From Lodderomyces elongisporus (taxonomy: Eukaryota; Ascomycota; Pichiomycetes; Serinales; Debaryomycetaceae), in the NCBI RefSeq assembly GCF_030384665.1, contig NC_083678.1, positions 62,001 through 126,000 on the forward strand: a DNA stretch of 64,000 bases. The letters are read 5' to 3'. Shown here in pieces: positions 39,848 to 49,074 of this stretch. The translations under genes and the position numbers were made by a program. Every line of letters begins with the position of its first letter. Within the stretch, counting starts at the first letter, position 1. The notes under the pieces were generated by a model. That model did no database searches, was not told the DNA's origin, and worked only from the letters and a program-made list of their open reading frames with translations.

Positions 39848-42697
39848 ATGGACAAACATCACCATAGCCATCCACCGGCATTTAGGTCGTTCTCAACACA
39901 CTCGGCTCTATCGCTTAGCTCGTCGTCTACAATGAACACAGGTACGCCAACACCCTCAGCTTCTAGAATCAACCTGTCGGGACCATCATTCAACCTCAAC
40001 AATTTTAACAAGCAAAGTGATTACAAAGAGCATCTTTTCTACAAATGTGAAGTATTGAAACAGAGACTACTCAAGATAGATGGCATGAAACCTTATATGC
40101 ACATGGCTTTCCAAGCAGCCGAAAAATTAAGTGAGCAACAAGCACTCAGCTTGGCACAAGAAAGAGATTTGGCCAATGGAGCTGGAGCAAGACTGGAAAT
40201 GGGCATGGGTATAGATTTGGAACGATTATCGATTCAATCGAATGCTTCCTCGTTGCTGCAGAGCAGCTCGAGCGTCCACCAGACCCAACCACTAAGCACT
40301 CAAAACACTCAACACAGTGCCAATACAACTTTGCGCAACTCAAGTCATAGCTACAATGGATTAGTGGTAAATGATACTCTCCTCACATTTGCAGCCGGTG
40401 TGTTACCAGCTAACATTAGTGTTGACCCAGTGACCCAGATTTGGAAACTTTTCCAACAAGGTTCACCCTTGTGTCTCATTTTCAATCATGTTATGACAAA
40501 CAAAGAGCAGCAATTGACAATAGTGACATCTGACGATTTAAGGATTTGCAAAAAATCAGTATATGACTTTCTCAGCGGGTGTAAACTATTTTTGGATTAC
40601 AAAGATGATGAATATTTTACCATATCAGATGTCTTTTCTAGCAACACCCAGGACTTGTTGAAAGTTATCACATTCATCAATAAAGTATTGGATAATCATT
40701 CAGCAAACCAAAGCAAATCAGATTTGACATACGATGGAAACAACGAGGAACAAGTCCTTCAAGAAGGTAAAGAGTTTAGTAATTTAAATGTACAAATAAC
40801 AGATGAGAGATCCAAAGTGTTTAGAGAAATCATTGAAACTGAAAGAAAGTATGTTCTGGACTTGGAGCTATTACTCACTTATAGAAACAAATTGCTCGAG
40901 GCCGAGGTGCTATCACAAGAGCAAATACATATGCTATTCCCCAATATCACCGAGATTGTCGATTTCCAAAGAAGATTTCTTAATGGGTTGGAGAGTAATA
41001 TCAATGTCCCAGTAAAGTACCAAAGACTTGGTTCAGTATTTATCCATGCCAGCTTGGGACCCTTCAAGGCATATGAGCCATGGACGATTGGACAACTTGC
41101 TGCAAATGATTTGATCATAAAGGAAGCAGCCAATTTACGAAAATCATCAACATTGATCGACCCAGGATTCGAACTTCAATCTTTCATCTTGAAACCAATA
41201 CAACGATTGTGCAAATATCCATTATTGCTCAAGGAGTTGATCAAACATTCCCCAGAAGCCTCTTCGAAATCATCAGATGCAATCAATGACCCATCACAAT
41301 CATCGATAAACGAACTATATGTTGCAAGAACAGCCATGAAGGAAGTTGCAAACCAGGTAAATGAAGCACAAAGAAGAGCAGAAAATGTCGAGTATATGCA
41401 CAAGCTAATGGAACGAGTCAAGGATTGGAGAGGGTTCAATCTCCGCGACCAAGGAGAATTGCTTCATCATGGTGTAGTTGGTATCAAGGATTCCGAAGTT
41501 GAAAAAGAATATGTTGCTTATTTGTTTGAGAAAATTATATTTTTTTTTATGGAAGTTGAACTGGAGCGCGAGAAGCTCGAGAAAAAACCAGAGAAGAAAT
41601 CCAAATTTGGCTCTAGAAAGAAATCTAGCTCTTCAGCGTCATACTCATCATTGGGCACACCTCATTCGTCAACTTCGAATTTGTTAGATTCATTGAATGG
41701 GAAAACTGATAGGTCACTAACACCATTAGAACTTCGTGGCAGAGTATACATTCGTGAAATTTACAATATTTCCTCTTCACCATCATCATCATCGTCTACA
41801 TCAACAAACACAAGTACAAACACAAGCGCAAGTGCAAACACATCGAGTCCCAATGGGTATACTTTGATCATATCTTGGTCAGGCAAAAAAGAGAGTGGCT
41901 CATTTACTTTGAAATATAGACTGGAAGAAACTCGTAATCAATGGGAACAGAGCTTACGTAACTTGTACACAATGGAAATGAACAATAGTATCAACAAAAA
42001 GTTGCGTGACTCGCAATCTTCTTTTGCCACCAATGACTCGACGATTTATGAATATACCGGAAACCCGAATAATACGGAATCGCCACAACAGCTGTATTTC
42101 AATGGTAATGGTGCCTCACAACAGCAACAGCAACAACCACGACATTTTTCTTCGTCATCTACACACTCGATGATGCACCATAGACTAAGCCATGGTAATG
42201 CAATGAACAATAACACAGCTGCCACTACCTCTAACAACAACAATGGTAATAATACTCATGCATCGCAATATCGTACCAAGTCTGGAGATTTTTCGCGCCA
42301 TTCATCATCGTCAACAACGCTATCGTATAGCAATTCCAATGCAAACACGTCTACAGCTCTGTCTTCTGCTACTACTATGACAACAACAACTGCAACTGCT
42401 GCAACAGGCTCAGGTGCATCAACCGAAGATAGTATTTCAATCAAGGTGATTCACAATACAAGCGAGTTGCCCGAACCACTAATTGTTTCTCCGGGTATAT
42501 CATTTACCGATCTTTATTCTAAGATCAACAATTGGGTCTCGTCAAAAGGAGGAAAAGAGGAAGGGACAACAACCATTAGCAAAATTAGGTATAAGGATGA
42601 GGATGGAGATTTTGTAGTGATGGATTCGAACGAGGATTGGAATTTGGCGATGGATGAAATGGATGCACAACGAAGTTTGACTATTTGGGTTAGTTAA
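39848..42697 (+). CDS. CDC24: Cdc42 guanine-nucleotide exchange factor
   Basis: 949 residues. An N-terminal calponin-homology-like domain (about 160-290, VDPVTQIWKLFQQGSPLCLIFN) is followed by the catalytic Dbl-homology domain (about 318-515, SKVFREIIETERKYVLDLELLL and FILKPIQRLCKYPLLLKELIKH), a PH domain split by a serine-rich insert (about 525-715), a low-complexity linker, and a C-terminal PB1 domain (about 865-949) whose acidic OPCA motif KDEDGDFVVMDSNEDWNLAMDE binds the Bem1 scaffold. This is the exact Cdc24 domain order. Cdc24 is recruited by Rsr1-GTP and activates Cdc42 to set polarity. It is divergent from BUD2, which switches Rsr1 off. CIR2 follows on the same strand. Confidence 0.96.
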   Translation: MDKHHHSHPPAFRSFSTHSALSLSSSSTMNTGTPTPSASRINLSGPSFNLNNFNKQSDYKEHLFYKCEVLKQRLLKIDGMKPYMHMAFQAAEKLSEQQALSLAQERDLANGAGARLEMGMGIDLERLSIQSNASSLLQSSSSVHQTQPLSTQNTQHSANTTLRNSSHSYNGLVVNDTLLTFAAGVLPANISVDPVTQIWKLFQQGSPLCLIFNHVMTNKEQQLTIVTSDDLRICKKSVYDFLSGCKLFLDYKDDEYFTISDVFSSNTQDLLKVITFINKVLDNHSANQSKSDLTYDGNNEEQVLQEGKEFSNLNVQITDERSKVFREIIETERKYVLDLELLLTYRNKLLEAEVLSQEQIHMLFPNITEIVDFQRRFLNGLESNINVPVKYQRLGSVFIHASLGPFKAYEPWTIGQLAANDLIIKEAANLRKSSTLIDPGFELQSFILKPIQRLCKYPLLLKELIKHSPEASSKSSDAINDPSQSSINELYVARTAMKEVANQVNEAQRRAENVEYMHKLMERVKDWRGFNLRDQGELLHHGVVGIKDSEVEKEYVAYLFEKIIFFFMEVELEREKLEKKPEKKSKFGSRKKSSSSASYSSLGTPHSSTSNLLDSLNGKTDRSLTPLELRGRVYIREIYNISSSPSSSSSTSTNTSTNTSASANTSSPNGYTLIISWSGKKESGSFTLKYRLEETRNQWEQSLRNLYTMEMNNSINKKLRDSQSSFATNDSTIYEYTGNPNNTESPQQLYFNGNGASQQQQQQPRHFSSSSTHSMMHHRLSHGNAMNNNTAATTSNNNNGNNTHASQYRTKSGDFSRHSSSSTTLSYSNSNANTSTALSSATTMTTTTATAATGSGASTEDSISIKVIHNTSELPEPLIVSPGISFTDLYSKINNWVSSKGGKEEGTTTISKIRYKDEDGDFVVMDSNEDWNLAMDEMDAQRSLTIWVS

Positions 42698-43526
42698 AAG
42701 TGACAGAAATGAATTTGTAAAAGATTAATGAATGTAATTTTGTTTATTACCTTACTTTTCTTTCTTTTCTTTTCTTTTCTATTCTATTTTATTATTATTG
42801 CTGTTGTGATTGTTTGACCCCCCCCCAACCTTATTACCAAAAAATTTTGGGGTAAATCGATCTTTTACATGTATGAGGTTTGAAGCGAGGTATACTAAGA
42901 AGAAGTCAATTTTCGCGAGTGGTTGCAAATTACGCAATTATTTCAAACAAAGTACTCATACGTTAGTGTTATTAAAAAAAAATTCACTATTCATTGATGA
43001 TTGAAAAAATACGTTACAATTTACAACAACAACAACAAAAAAAAAGCATTAGTACCCTATACCAAGCAACATATCATATGGATCTTATAGTAATATATGG
43101 TACCTTGAAAACTCAAACATTTCTATGTGAAAGCTTTAACAAGCTTGAATGTTTTTTTTTTCTTTCTTTTTCATCTAAAGTATGAGTAATTTGAGTCATT
43201 TGATTTGATAAGAATCTCTACATGCAGGACAGGCGCAATGTCTCACTCCGGTTTTTGAATTTTTCACTCTTCACTTTTCACTTTTCACTTTTCACTTTTC
43301 ACTTGTCTATCTCTATCTGCCTGTTTGCTCCTTTGTTTTCTTTTTTTCTTTTTTTTTTATTTAGCTGTTCCTCTAATTCTCTGACATCAAGATCAAGGAC
43401 AAGGCTGAACTCTATAAAGAGGATTTTAAAACCCATCTACTTTTGACTTTTGTTTCCCTTTTTTGCATTCCTTCAAAATTGAAAAGAATCAAAGAATCAA
43501 AGTTGCCCTTTAAACCACAAATTAAA
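42698..43526. other. Intergenic region between CDC24 and CIR2
   Basis: It holds T/C tracts, a C-run at 42820-42829, and a short TTTTCACTTTTCACTTTTCAC repeat at 43270-43304. The CIR2 frame is open upstream of 43527 but has no ATG there. Confidence 0.5.
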
Positions 43527-45542
43527 ATGATTTCCAGAACAGCTCGTATTTCACGGGGTTTTAAGCTGCAATTGAAACTGGATATTATTCATTGTAGAGC
43601 TAGCCTAGTCAGCCTACCAATTCTTGTTCCACCTCAAAGAGCAGCACAATTACCTTCACAACTGCGATATCTCCATCAATCACTGCTTCGTCTAAACACA
43701 ACCACTACCGCGACCTCTTCTACCGCTTCACCCAACAAGTTAACCCAAGAACAACTTGATATTCTCAACCAGGAGCGTGCAACTGATCAAGTAGATGTCT
43801 GTATTATTGGCGGTGGTCCCGCAGGATTGGCGACAGCAATAAAACTAAAGCAATTGGATAATGAGCATGGTTCTGGGGAAAAGCGAGTTATTGTTCTAGA
43901 AAAAGCTGGTGACTTTGGAAGCCATATTGTGAGTGGAGCTGTTATTGAGCCACAAGCATTCCGTGAACTTTTCCCTGATGCAACTGGAGCAGACGGCAAC
44001 GATGAAAATATTCCATTACCTGAGGATATGGTTACTTTAGTCACTGAAGACAATATGAAGTATCTCACCTCTAATTCGTCGTTTCCATTGATCGAGCCAC
44101 CACAATTGCATAATAAGGGTAAAAATTACATTGTTAGTTTGAACAATGTTGTCAAATACCTAAGTGAGCAAGCTGAGGAGTTGGGTGTTGAATTATATCC
44201 AGGCATATCTGTTTCCGAGGTCTTATATAACGATGCCAAGGATACTGTGATTGGTGTTGCTACACAGGATATGGGTATTGATAAATCAGGTGCACCAAAG
44301 GATTCATTTGAAAAAGGAATGGAGTTTCATGCGCGTATGACAGTGTTTGCTGAAGGTTGTCACGGCTCACTTTCCAAGCAACTTATAAACCATTTCAAGT
44401 TGCGCGAAAATTCAGATCCACAAACTTATGGATTGGGTATTAAAGAAGTATGGGAAGTTTCGCCTGAAAAGTTCAAAAAGGGTTATGTTGGCCATTCCTT
44501 GGGGTTCCCACTTACAAAAGAATCAGCTGCATACGGAGGTGGATTTATCTACCATTTCGGAGAAGGGCTTGTCGCCGTGGGGTTGGTGATTGGACTTGAT
44601 TACAAGAATCCATACATTTCACCATACCAAGAATTTCAAAAGATGAAGACACATCCTTACTACAAGGATACATTGGAAGGTGGAAAATGTATTTCGTATG
44701 CTGCAAGAGCCTTGAATGAGGGTGGATACCAATCGATCCCCAAATTGTATTTCCCAGGTGGAATACTTGTTGGATGCTCTGCTGGTTTCTTGAACGTGCC
44801 AAAAATTAAAGGAACACATACAGCAGTAAAGTCTGGTATTCTTGCTGCAGAATCCATATACAATAGAATTAGGGATCAAGAGGAGGTGGAAGAAGAACAA
44901 ACTGAGGAGGAGATGGAAGATTTAGATGAAGAAGAACAGTTCTTCAAGGAAATAACCACAAACCCTATAGTGCTCTCCGAGTACGAGGAAGCCTTCCGTT
45001 CTTCATGGGCTTACGATGAACTCTACCGCGTACGTAATGTTCGTCCTTCTTTCAACACACCTCTAGGTGTTCTTGGTGGTTTGGCACATGCGGGACTCAC
45101 TACTATGGTCACACAGGGTAAAGAGCCATGGACCCTACACACCAAGCATACTGACTCTGCGGCAACGGAACTTGCTTCTGCGCACAAACCCATTGCTTAC
45201 CCCAAACCAGACAATGAAATCACATTTGATATTTTGACATCAGTATCACGCACGGGTACTTATCACGACGAAGACGAGCAGTGTCATTTACGCGTGCCTA
45301 AACAGGATCTTGACGCACACGCCAAATTGAACTGGGAGAAATACCAAGGCGTTGAACAGAAATTTTGTCCCGCTGGTGTTTACGAATATGTGGAGAATGA
45401 TAAAAAAGAGCTCGGAGTGGAATTCAAGATCAATTCGCAGAATTGTATACATTGCAAAACATGTGATATTAAAGTTCCTTCGCAAGATATTAACTGGACC
45501 GTTCCTGAAGGTGGAGACGGACCAAAATATTATATGACATAG
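43527..45542 (+). CDS. CIR2: Electron-transfer-flavoprotein:ubiquinone oxidoreductase (mitochondrial)
   Basis: 671 residues from the first ATG. The N-terminus (MISRTARISRGFKLQLKLD) is basic and amphipathic, a likely mitochondrial presequence. The FAD-binding motif DVCIIGGGPAGLATAIKL lies at about 89-106. Other conserved blocks are GSHIVSGAVIEP, FPGGILVGCSAGFLNVPKIKG and HAGLTT. The C-terminal 4Fe-4S site is complete: CPAGVYEY near 614 plus CIHCKTCDIK near 641-648. The enzyme takes electrons from reduced ETF to ubiquinone in the inner membrane, linking acyl-CoA and amino-acid oxidation to respiration. An acidic insert (EEVEEEQTEEEMEDLDEEE, about 451-470) is unusual. It converges with GDS1. Confidence 0.94.
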   Translation: MISRTARISRGFKLQLKLDIIHCRASLVSLPILVPPQRAAQLPSQLRYLHQSLLRLNTTTTATSSTASPNKLTQEQLDILNQERATDQVDVCIIGGGPAGLATAIKLKQLDNEHGSGEKRVIVLEKAGDFGSHIVSGAVIEPQAFRELFPDATGADGNDENIPLPEDMVTLVTEDNMKYLTSNSSFPLIEPPQLHNKGKNYIVSLNNVVKYLSEQAEELGVELYPGISVSEVLYNDAKDTVIGVATQDMGIDKSGAPKDSFEKGMEFHARMTVFAEGCHGSLSKQLINHFKLRENSDPQTYGLGIKEVWEVSPEKFKKGYVGHSLGFPLTKESAAYGGGFIYHFGEGLVAVGLVIGLDYKNPYISPYQEFQKMKTHPYYKDTLEGGKCISYAARALNEGGYQSIPKLYFPGGILVGCSAGFLNVPKIKGTHTAVKSGILAAESIYNRIRDQEEVEEEQTEEEMEDLDEEEQFFKEITTNPIVLSEYEEAFRSSWAYDELYRVRNVRPSFNTPLGVLGGLAHAGLTTMVTQGKEPWTLHTKHTDSAATELASAHKPIAYPKPDNEITFDILTSVSRTGTYHDEDEQCHLRVPKQDLDAHAKLNWEKYQGVEQKFCPAGVYEYVENDKKELGVEFKINSQNCIHCKTCDIKVPSQDINWTVPEGGDGPKYYMT

Positions 45543-46246
45543 TTCCGGAAATTAAAAAAGAAAAAAGGTGCCTGTCGTCTCTTTTTTTTTTCCTTTTTTG
45601 AAACTGCTTTTTTTTTGAAGATGAAAGGCAACAGAGTTCATCTGCATGACGTTGAACGTTAATGTGCGATGGTTCGTTATTTTGGTTGGACAATATGTAC
45701 TTTGTTCCCACGAATGCTACATTTATTGTGAAAAAAAAATAAATATGTATTAATATGCTCGTTACTTAAAGGTTTTCAAGAATGATTCATCAGCTTTGAA
45801 AAATAGCATGAAAACAATCGTGACCTGAATATTGGAATACAGGGAACTTGAAATGTTTTAGTTTTAATATACTGCTTTAATATCTTGATGTGTTCGAATT
45901 GTTAGTTCTCTTTTACAATTCTTTTTTCTTCATTTCCGATTTTTTTCCTTTATTTCTAAAGCTTTCTTTTGCATCTAAACATCTTGCCAACTAATGCATC
46001 AAATGCTTATTATATTACAAAAGCAAGGCTGAAAATGATTATAAAACTAGCATGATAAAATTTTTATTTTTTTCTTTTCATTTTATGAAAATTCTCTAAT
46101 AAAGTCTCTAAAAAAAAGCAATATGTAAAAAAAGTCATTATACGTTATAACTATACAGCCATCTCTTCTTTTCTCTCTCTCTCGATCCACTCTACTCTTC
46201 AATTGTAATGGATTTAATCTTTATTTTTCTTCTTATTATTTCTTGT
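45543..46246. other. Convergent CIR2/GDS1 intergenic region
   Basis: A 704-bp AT-rich stretch with T tracts. No gene or RNA recognised. Confidence 0.5.
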
Positions 46247-48265
46247 TTAGAAAAACAGACTGATATCGGTATCTTCTGGCGCACCAATATCCTGGGTCAA
46301 GAACCCCAGTCTCACAACATCCAACCATTTCGAATTGTCCTGGCCATAAGAGCCACAACATCCTCTCAAAGCTGCGGCGTGCATCTCTGCAGCCGCCATT
46401 GCTGCATGTGGTGGACTTTGCTGTAAACTAGAAGGTGCACGTGAAGAGAATCTAGGTGCAGCTGCAGCTGCAGTAACAAACTTCTTCTTTACTGATAAAT
46501 AGGACATTGACTTGGATCTCTTACCGTTCTTCCTTACCGTGGTGATCATGTGGGAAGAGCCATTTTTGTTCGAGTTTGAACCTTCGCCTTCTTCAGCATC
46601 ATCTTCGTCATCGCTAAAAATTACATCCATTGGCATACCCATATCCATGTCCATATCCATATCTATTTCAATATCAAGATCTTCGTCATCTTCATCTTCG
46701 TCGTCGTCATCACCTCTTTTCTCTCCAACACCATTAGCAGATTGTTCATTTTTTGACAATGCTGTTGCTGCTGTTGTTGTCGTTGCTGACGCTGATGTTG
46801 AGGATGATGCAGATGCTGCCGCAGGTGATGGAGTCAACGATAATGCAGCAGCAGCAACTGGAGCAGAGGAGTATGGAACATTCAAGTTTGGTTTTTCAAA
46901 GTTGCCATGTGACTCAAAGAATGAATGCTTTGTGATTCCCAAATCAAACATTGTTTGTCTTCTTGGTTTAGCCAAACTTGCTTGCTTAGTAGCTTCAAAC
47001 GAATCAGCATCGATATCGTTATCTGGGTGCGAAATGTGGGAATTGGCCAATGGATCATTGTCGATGCTTGTCAATTGCGCATTAGGATTTGGCTTACCTC
47101 TTGGCGATTGGCTCGACTCGTCAATAGTGCCATTAACATTATTAGTACCATTAGCACTGGTTTCGTTGTTACCACGATCGTTCTTTTTTAAACTTTCAAC
47201 TAATTTCTTAGCTACGTGTTCGTAACCAGGGGCCAATATACCTCTGTAAACATAAACCATTCTTTTTGGTGACGCATCAGCCCAATCTCTTGAAATGGCA
47301 TATTTCAAGCTGGTGTCTCCCTTTTCAATTCTCTTGATGTATGCATTTAATTTTGCACTCACCAAGTTTGAAGTTTTTGTAGACAAGTTGGCCATTTCAG
47401 GTTTTTCTGCAGTGAGAACATCACAAATTTGCTTGACAGTGAGACCCTGTCCGTTTGGATCGTGCTCGAATAAGATGACAAAGATGGCGTATAACACGTC
47501 GTCTTCGAGTGAGTCGTCACCTTCTTGTAATGGTTTGGGCTTCTCACCAGTAACAGGGATGGCAGTGGAGATACCAGTGGCAATTGGTGCTCTTGAAACT
47601 GGCTTCAATTTTTTAACCTTTTTTGCAGAGGTAATATTACCACTGTTGATATTGTTCAAAGGGTTGCTGGTGTTGTTGTTACTGTTATTGTTGTTGGCGA
47701 CATCATTGGAGTAGGGTGGACTCGATGTAGATGTTGGTGGTGATGATTCTCTAGTTGAGTTTTTACCTTTGTCCAAGATGGATTCTGGGGTTGTACTTCT
47801 CGAGCTTGAACTGCTTGGCTCACTATCGATACCCATCTTCGCCAACCCAGTTGCAATGGACTGTTTACGAGCATTAGACACCGTTGTTCGCGGACTATGC
47901 TCTTCTTCTATCTTTGCCTTATGCTGATCTTGAGCTTGATGCTGTTTCCGACCTTCTTCGTGATTTTCTATTTCATTTTCATATCCACCATCTTGTTCTT
48001 CTAATTTTAAGTCTCCTTTAACAGCATGTTCGTTATTGTCAGTTTGTCCAGTTTCATCCACCACGTCTCCTAATTCCTTGTCTTCTTTTTCATTTTCATT
48101 TTGATTTTCTTCATTTCCTTTTTCTGTAGGGTGCAATGGTAGACTCTTTGTTCTGTTCTTTCTTCCATTGGTTGAAGCAATGCTCAAAGTGTTTGGGTTA
48201 AAGGTTGGTGAGGCAGGCGAAGCCATACCTAGCGATTCAATAGGACGTCTTTCTGTTAAAGCCAT
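46247..48265 (-). CDS. GDS1: Gds1-like nuclear protein
   Basis: 672 residues. The conserved core (about 250-350) reads DDVLYAIFVILFEHDPNGQG, LSTKTSNLVSAKLNAYIKRI and ISRDWADASPKRMVYVYRGIL, closely matching S. cerevisiae Gds1. The core looks like a winged-helix fold. Outside it the chain is low-complexity: acidic N-terminus, serine and asparagine runs, an alanine/serine/threonine stretch near 475-510, an aspartate block (DIEIDMDMDMDMGMPMD) and an alanine-rich end. Yeast GDS1 is linked genetically to the nuclear control of mitochondrial function; its molecular activity is not settled. The opposite strand is open over the acidic and serine repeats, which is an artefact of composition. Confidence 0.88.
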   Translation of the reverse strand: MALTERRPIESLGMASPASPTFNPNTLSIASTNGRKNRTKSLPLHPTEKGNEENQNENEKEDKELGDVVDETGQTDNNEHAVKGDLKLEEQDGGYENEIENHEEGRKQHQAQDQHKAKIEEEHSPRTTVSNARKQSIATGLAKMGIDSEPSSSSSRSTTPESILDKGKNSTRESSPPTSTSSPPYSNDVANNNNSNNNTSNPLNNINSGNITSAKKVKKLKPVSRAPIATGISTAIPVTGEKPKPLQEGDDSLEDDVLYAIFVILFEHDPNGQGLTVKQICDVLTAEKPEMANLSTKTSNLVSAKLNAYIKRIEKGDTSLKYAISRDWADASPKRMVYVYRGILAPGYEHVAKKLVESLKKNDRGNNETSANGTNNVNGTIDESSQSPRGKPNPNAQLTSIDNDPLANSHISHPDNDIDADSFEATKQASLAKPRRQTMFDLGITKHSFFESHGNFEKPNLNVPYSSAPVAAAALSLTPSPAAASASSSTSASATTTTAATALSKNEQSANGVGEKRGDDDDEDEDDEDLDIEIDMDMDMDMGMPMDVIFSDDEDDAEEGEGSNSNKNGSSHMITTVRKNGKRSKSMSYLSVKKKFVTAAAAAPRFSSRAPSSLQQSPPHAAMAAAEMHAAALRGCCGSYGQDNSKWLDVVRLGFLTQDIGAPEDTDISLFF

Positions 48266-49042
48266 GGTGACACAATTGCAAAAAAAAGTGTGTATTTTTT
48301 TTTTAAAATTTTTTTTTCTTTAAAATGATTGTTTTGTTTTAGTGTAGAACGAATGGAATCAGTCAATGATACAATCTATTCTATAGTAAAAATAAAGGGG
48401 GTAGGGCGGGATGAGTGAATTAAACAATGATTGTAAATGTGAATAGATTTAGTATGATATGTGAAAGTAGCAATAGTTGTTATTGTTGTTATTGTTGTGA
48501 TGTGAATAATTATTGAATACAAAAATAAATCAGGTCTATGTGAATAACGTCAAGTGTGTGATATGTATGTATGTGTATATATAAAAAAAAGGCCTGCAAT
48601 AAAAACGTTAAAAAAAATTGGTTCCGTTAACTTGATAGTCTATTGATGAGATAGATCGAGGACTTGTTTAGCAACGCATATCAGATACTCTGGTTAAGAT
48701 TGACAAATGGAAGGTGCAAAAAAAAAATGTAAAAAAGTAATAACTATAGTGAAGTCAGTGAAGCTAGTGAAGTCAGTGAAGTCAGTGAAGTCAGTGAAGT
48801 CAATAAAGTTTGTGTAAATTCAGTTCTGGTCGTAACAAACGATAGTTAAATGTTTGCTACTTGCTTCTCTTTGTCGTTATAGCAGTTGTAGTTTGTTGTA
48901 AGATATATCTGAATAGAAAACTAAAGGCGATCGTTACAACTAAGTGGATTATTCAGTAGTATAACGTGTATTCCTTAAAATGGTTCTAGATGGTTTCCTA
49001 AAGGTGATGATAGTGATAGTGATGGTAGTAGTGGTAGTAGTG

Positions 49043-49074
<32 letters not shown>

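Noticed and set aside
46512..47225. 237-codon plus-strand frame opposite GDS1
   Set aside because: It mirrors serine, aspartate and alanine repeats of GDS1, whose conserved core proves the minus-strand frame is the real one.
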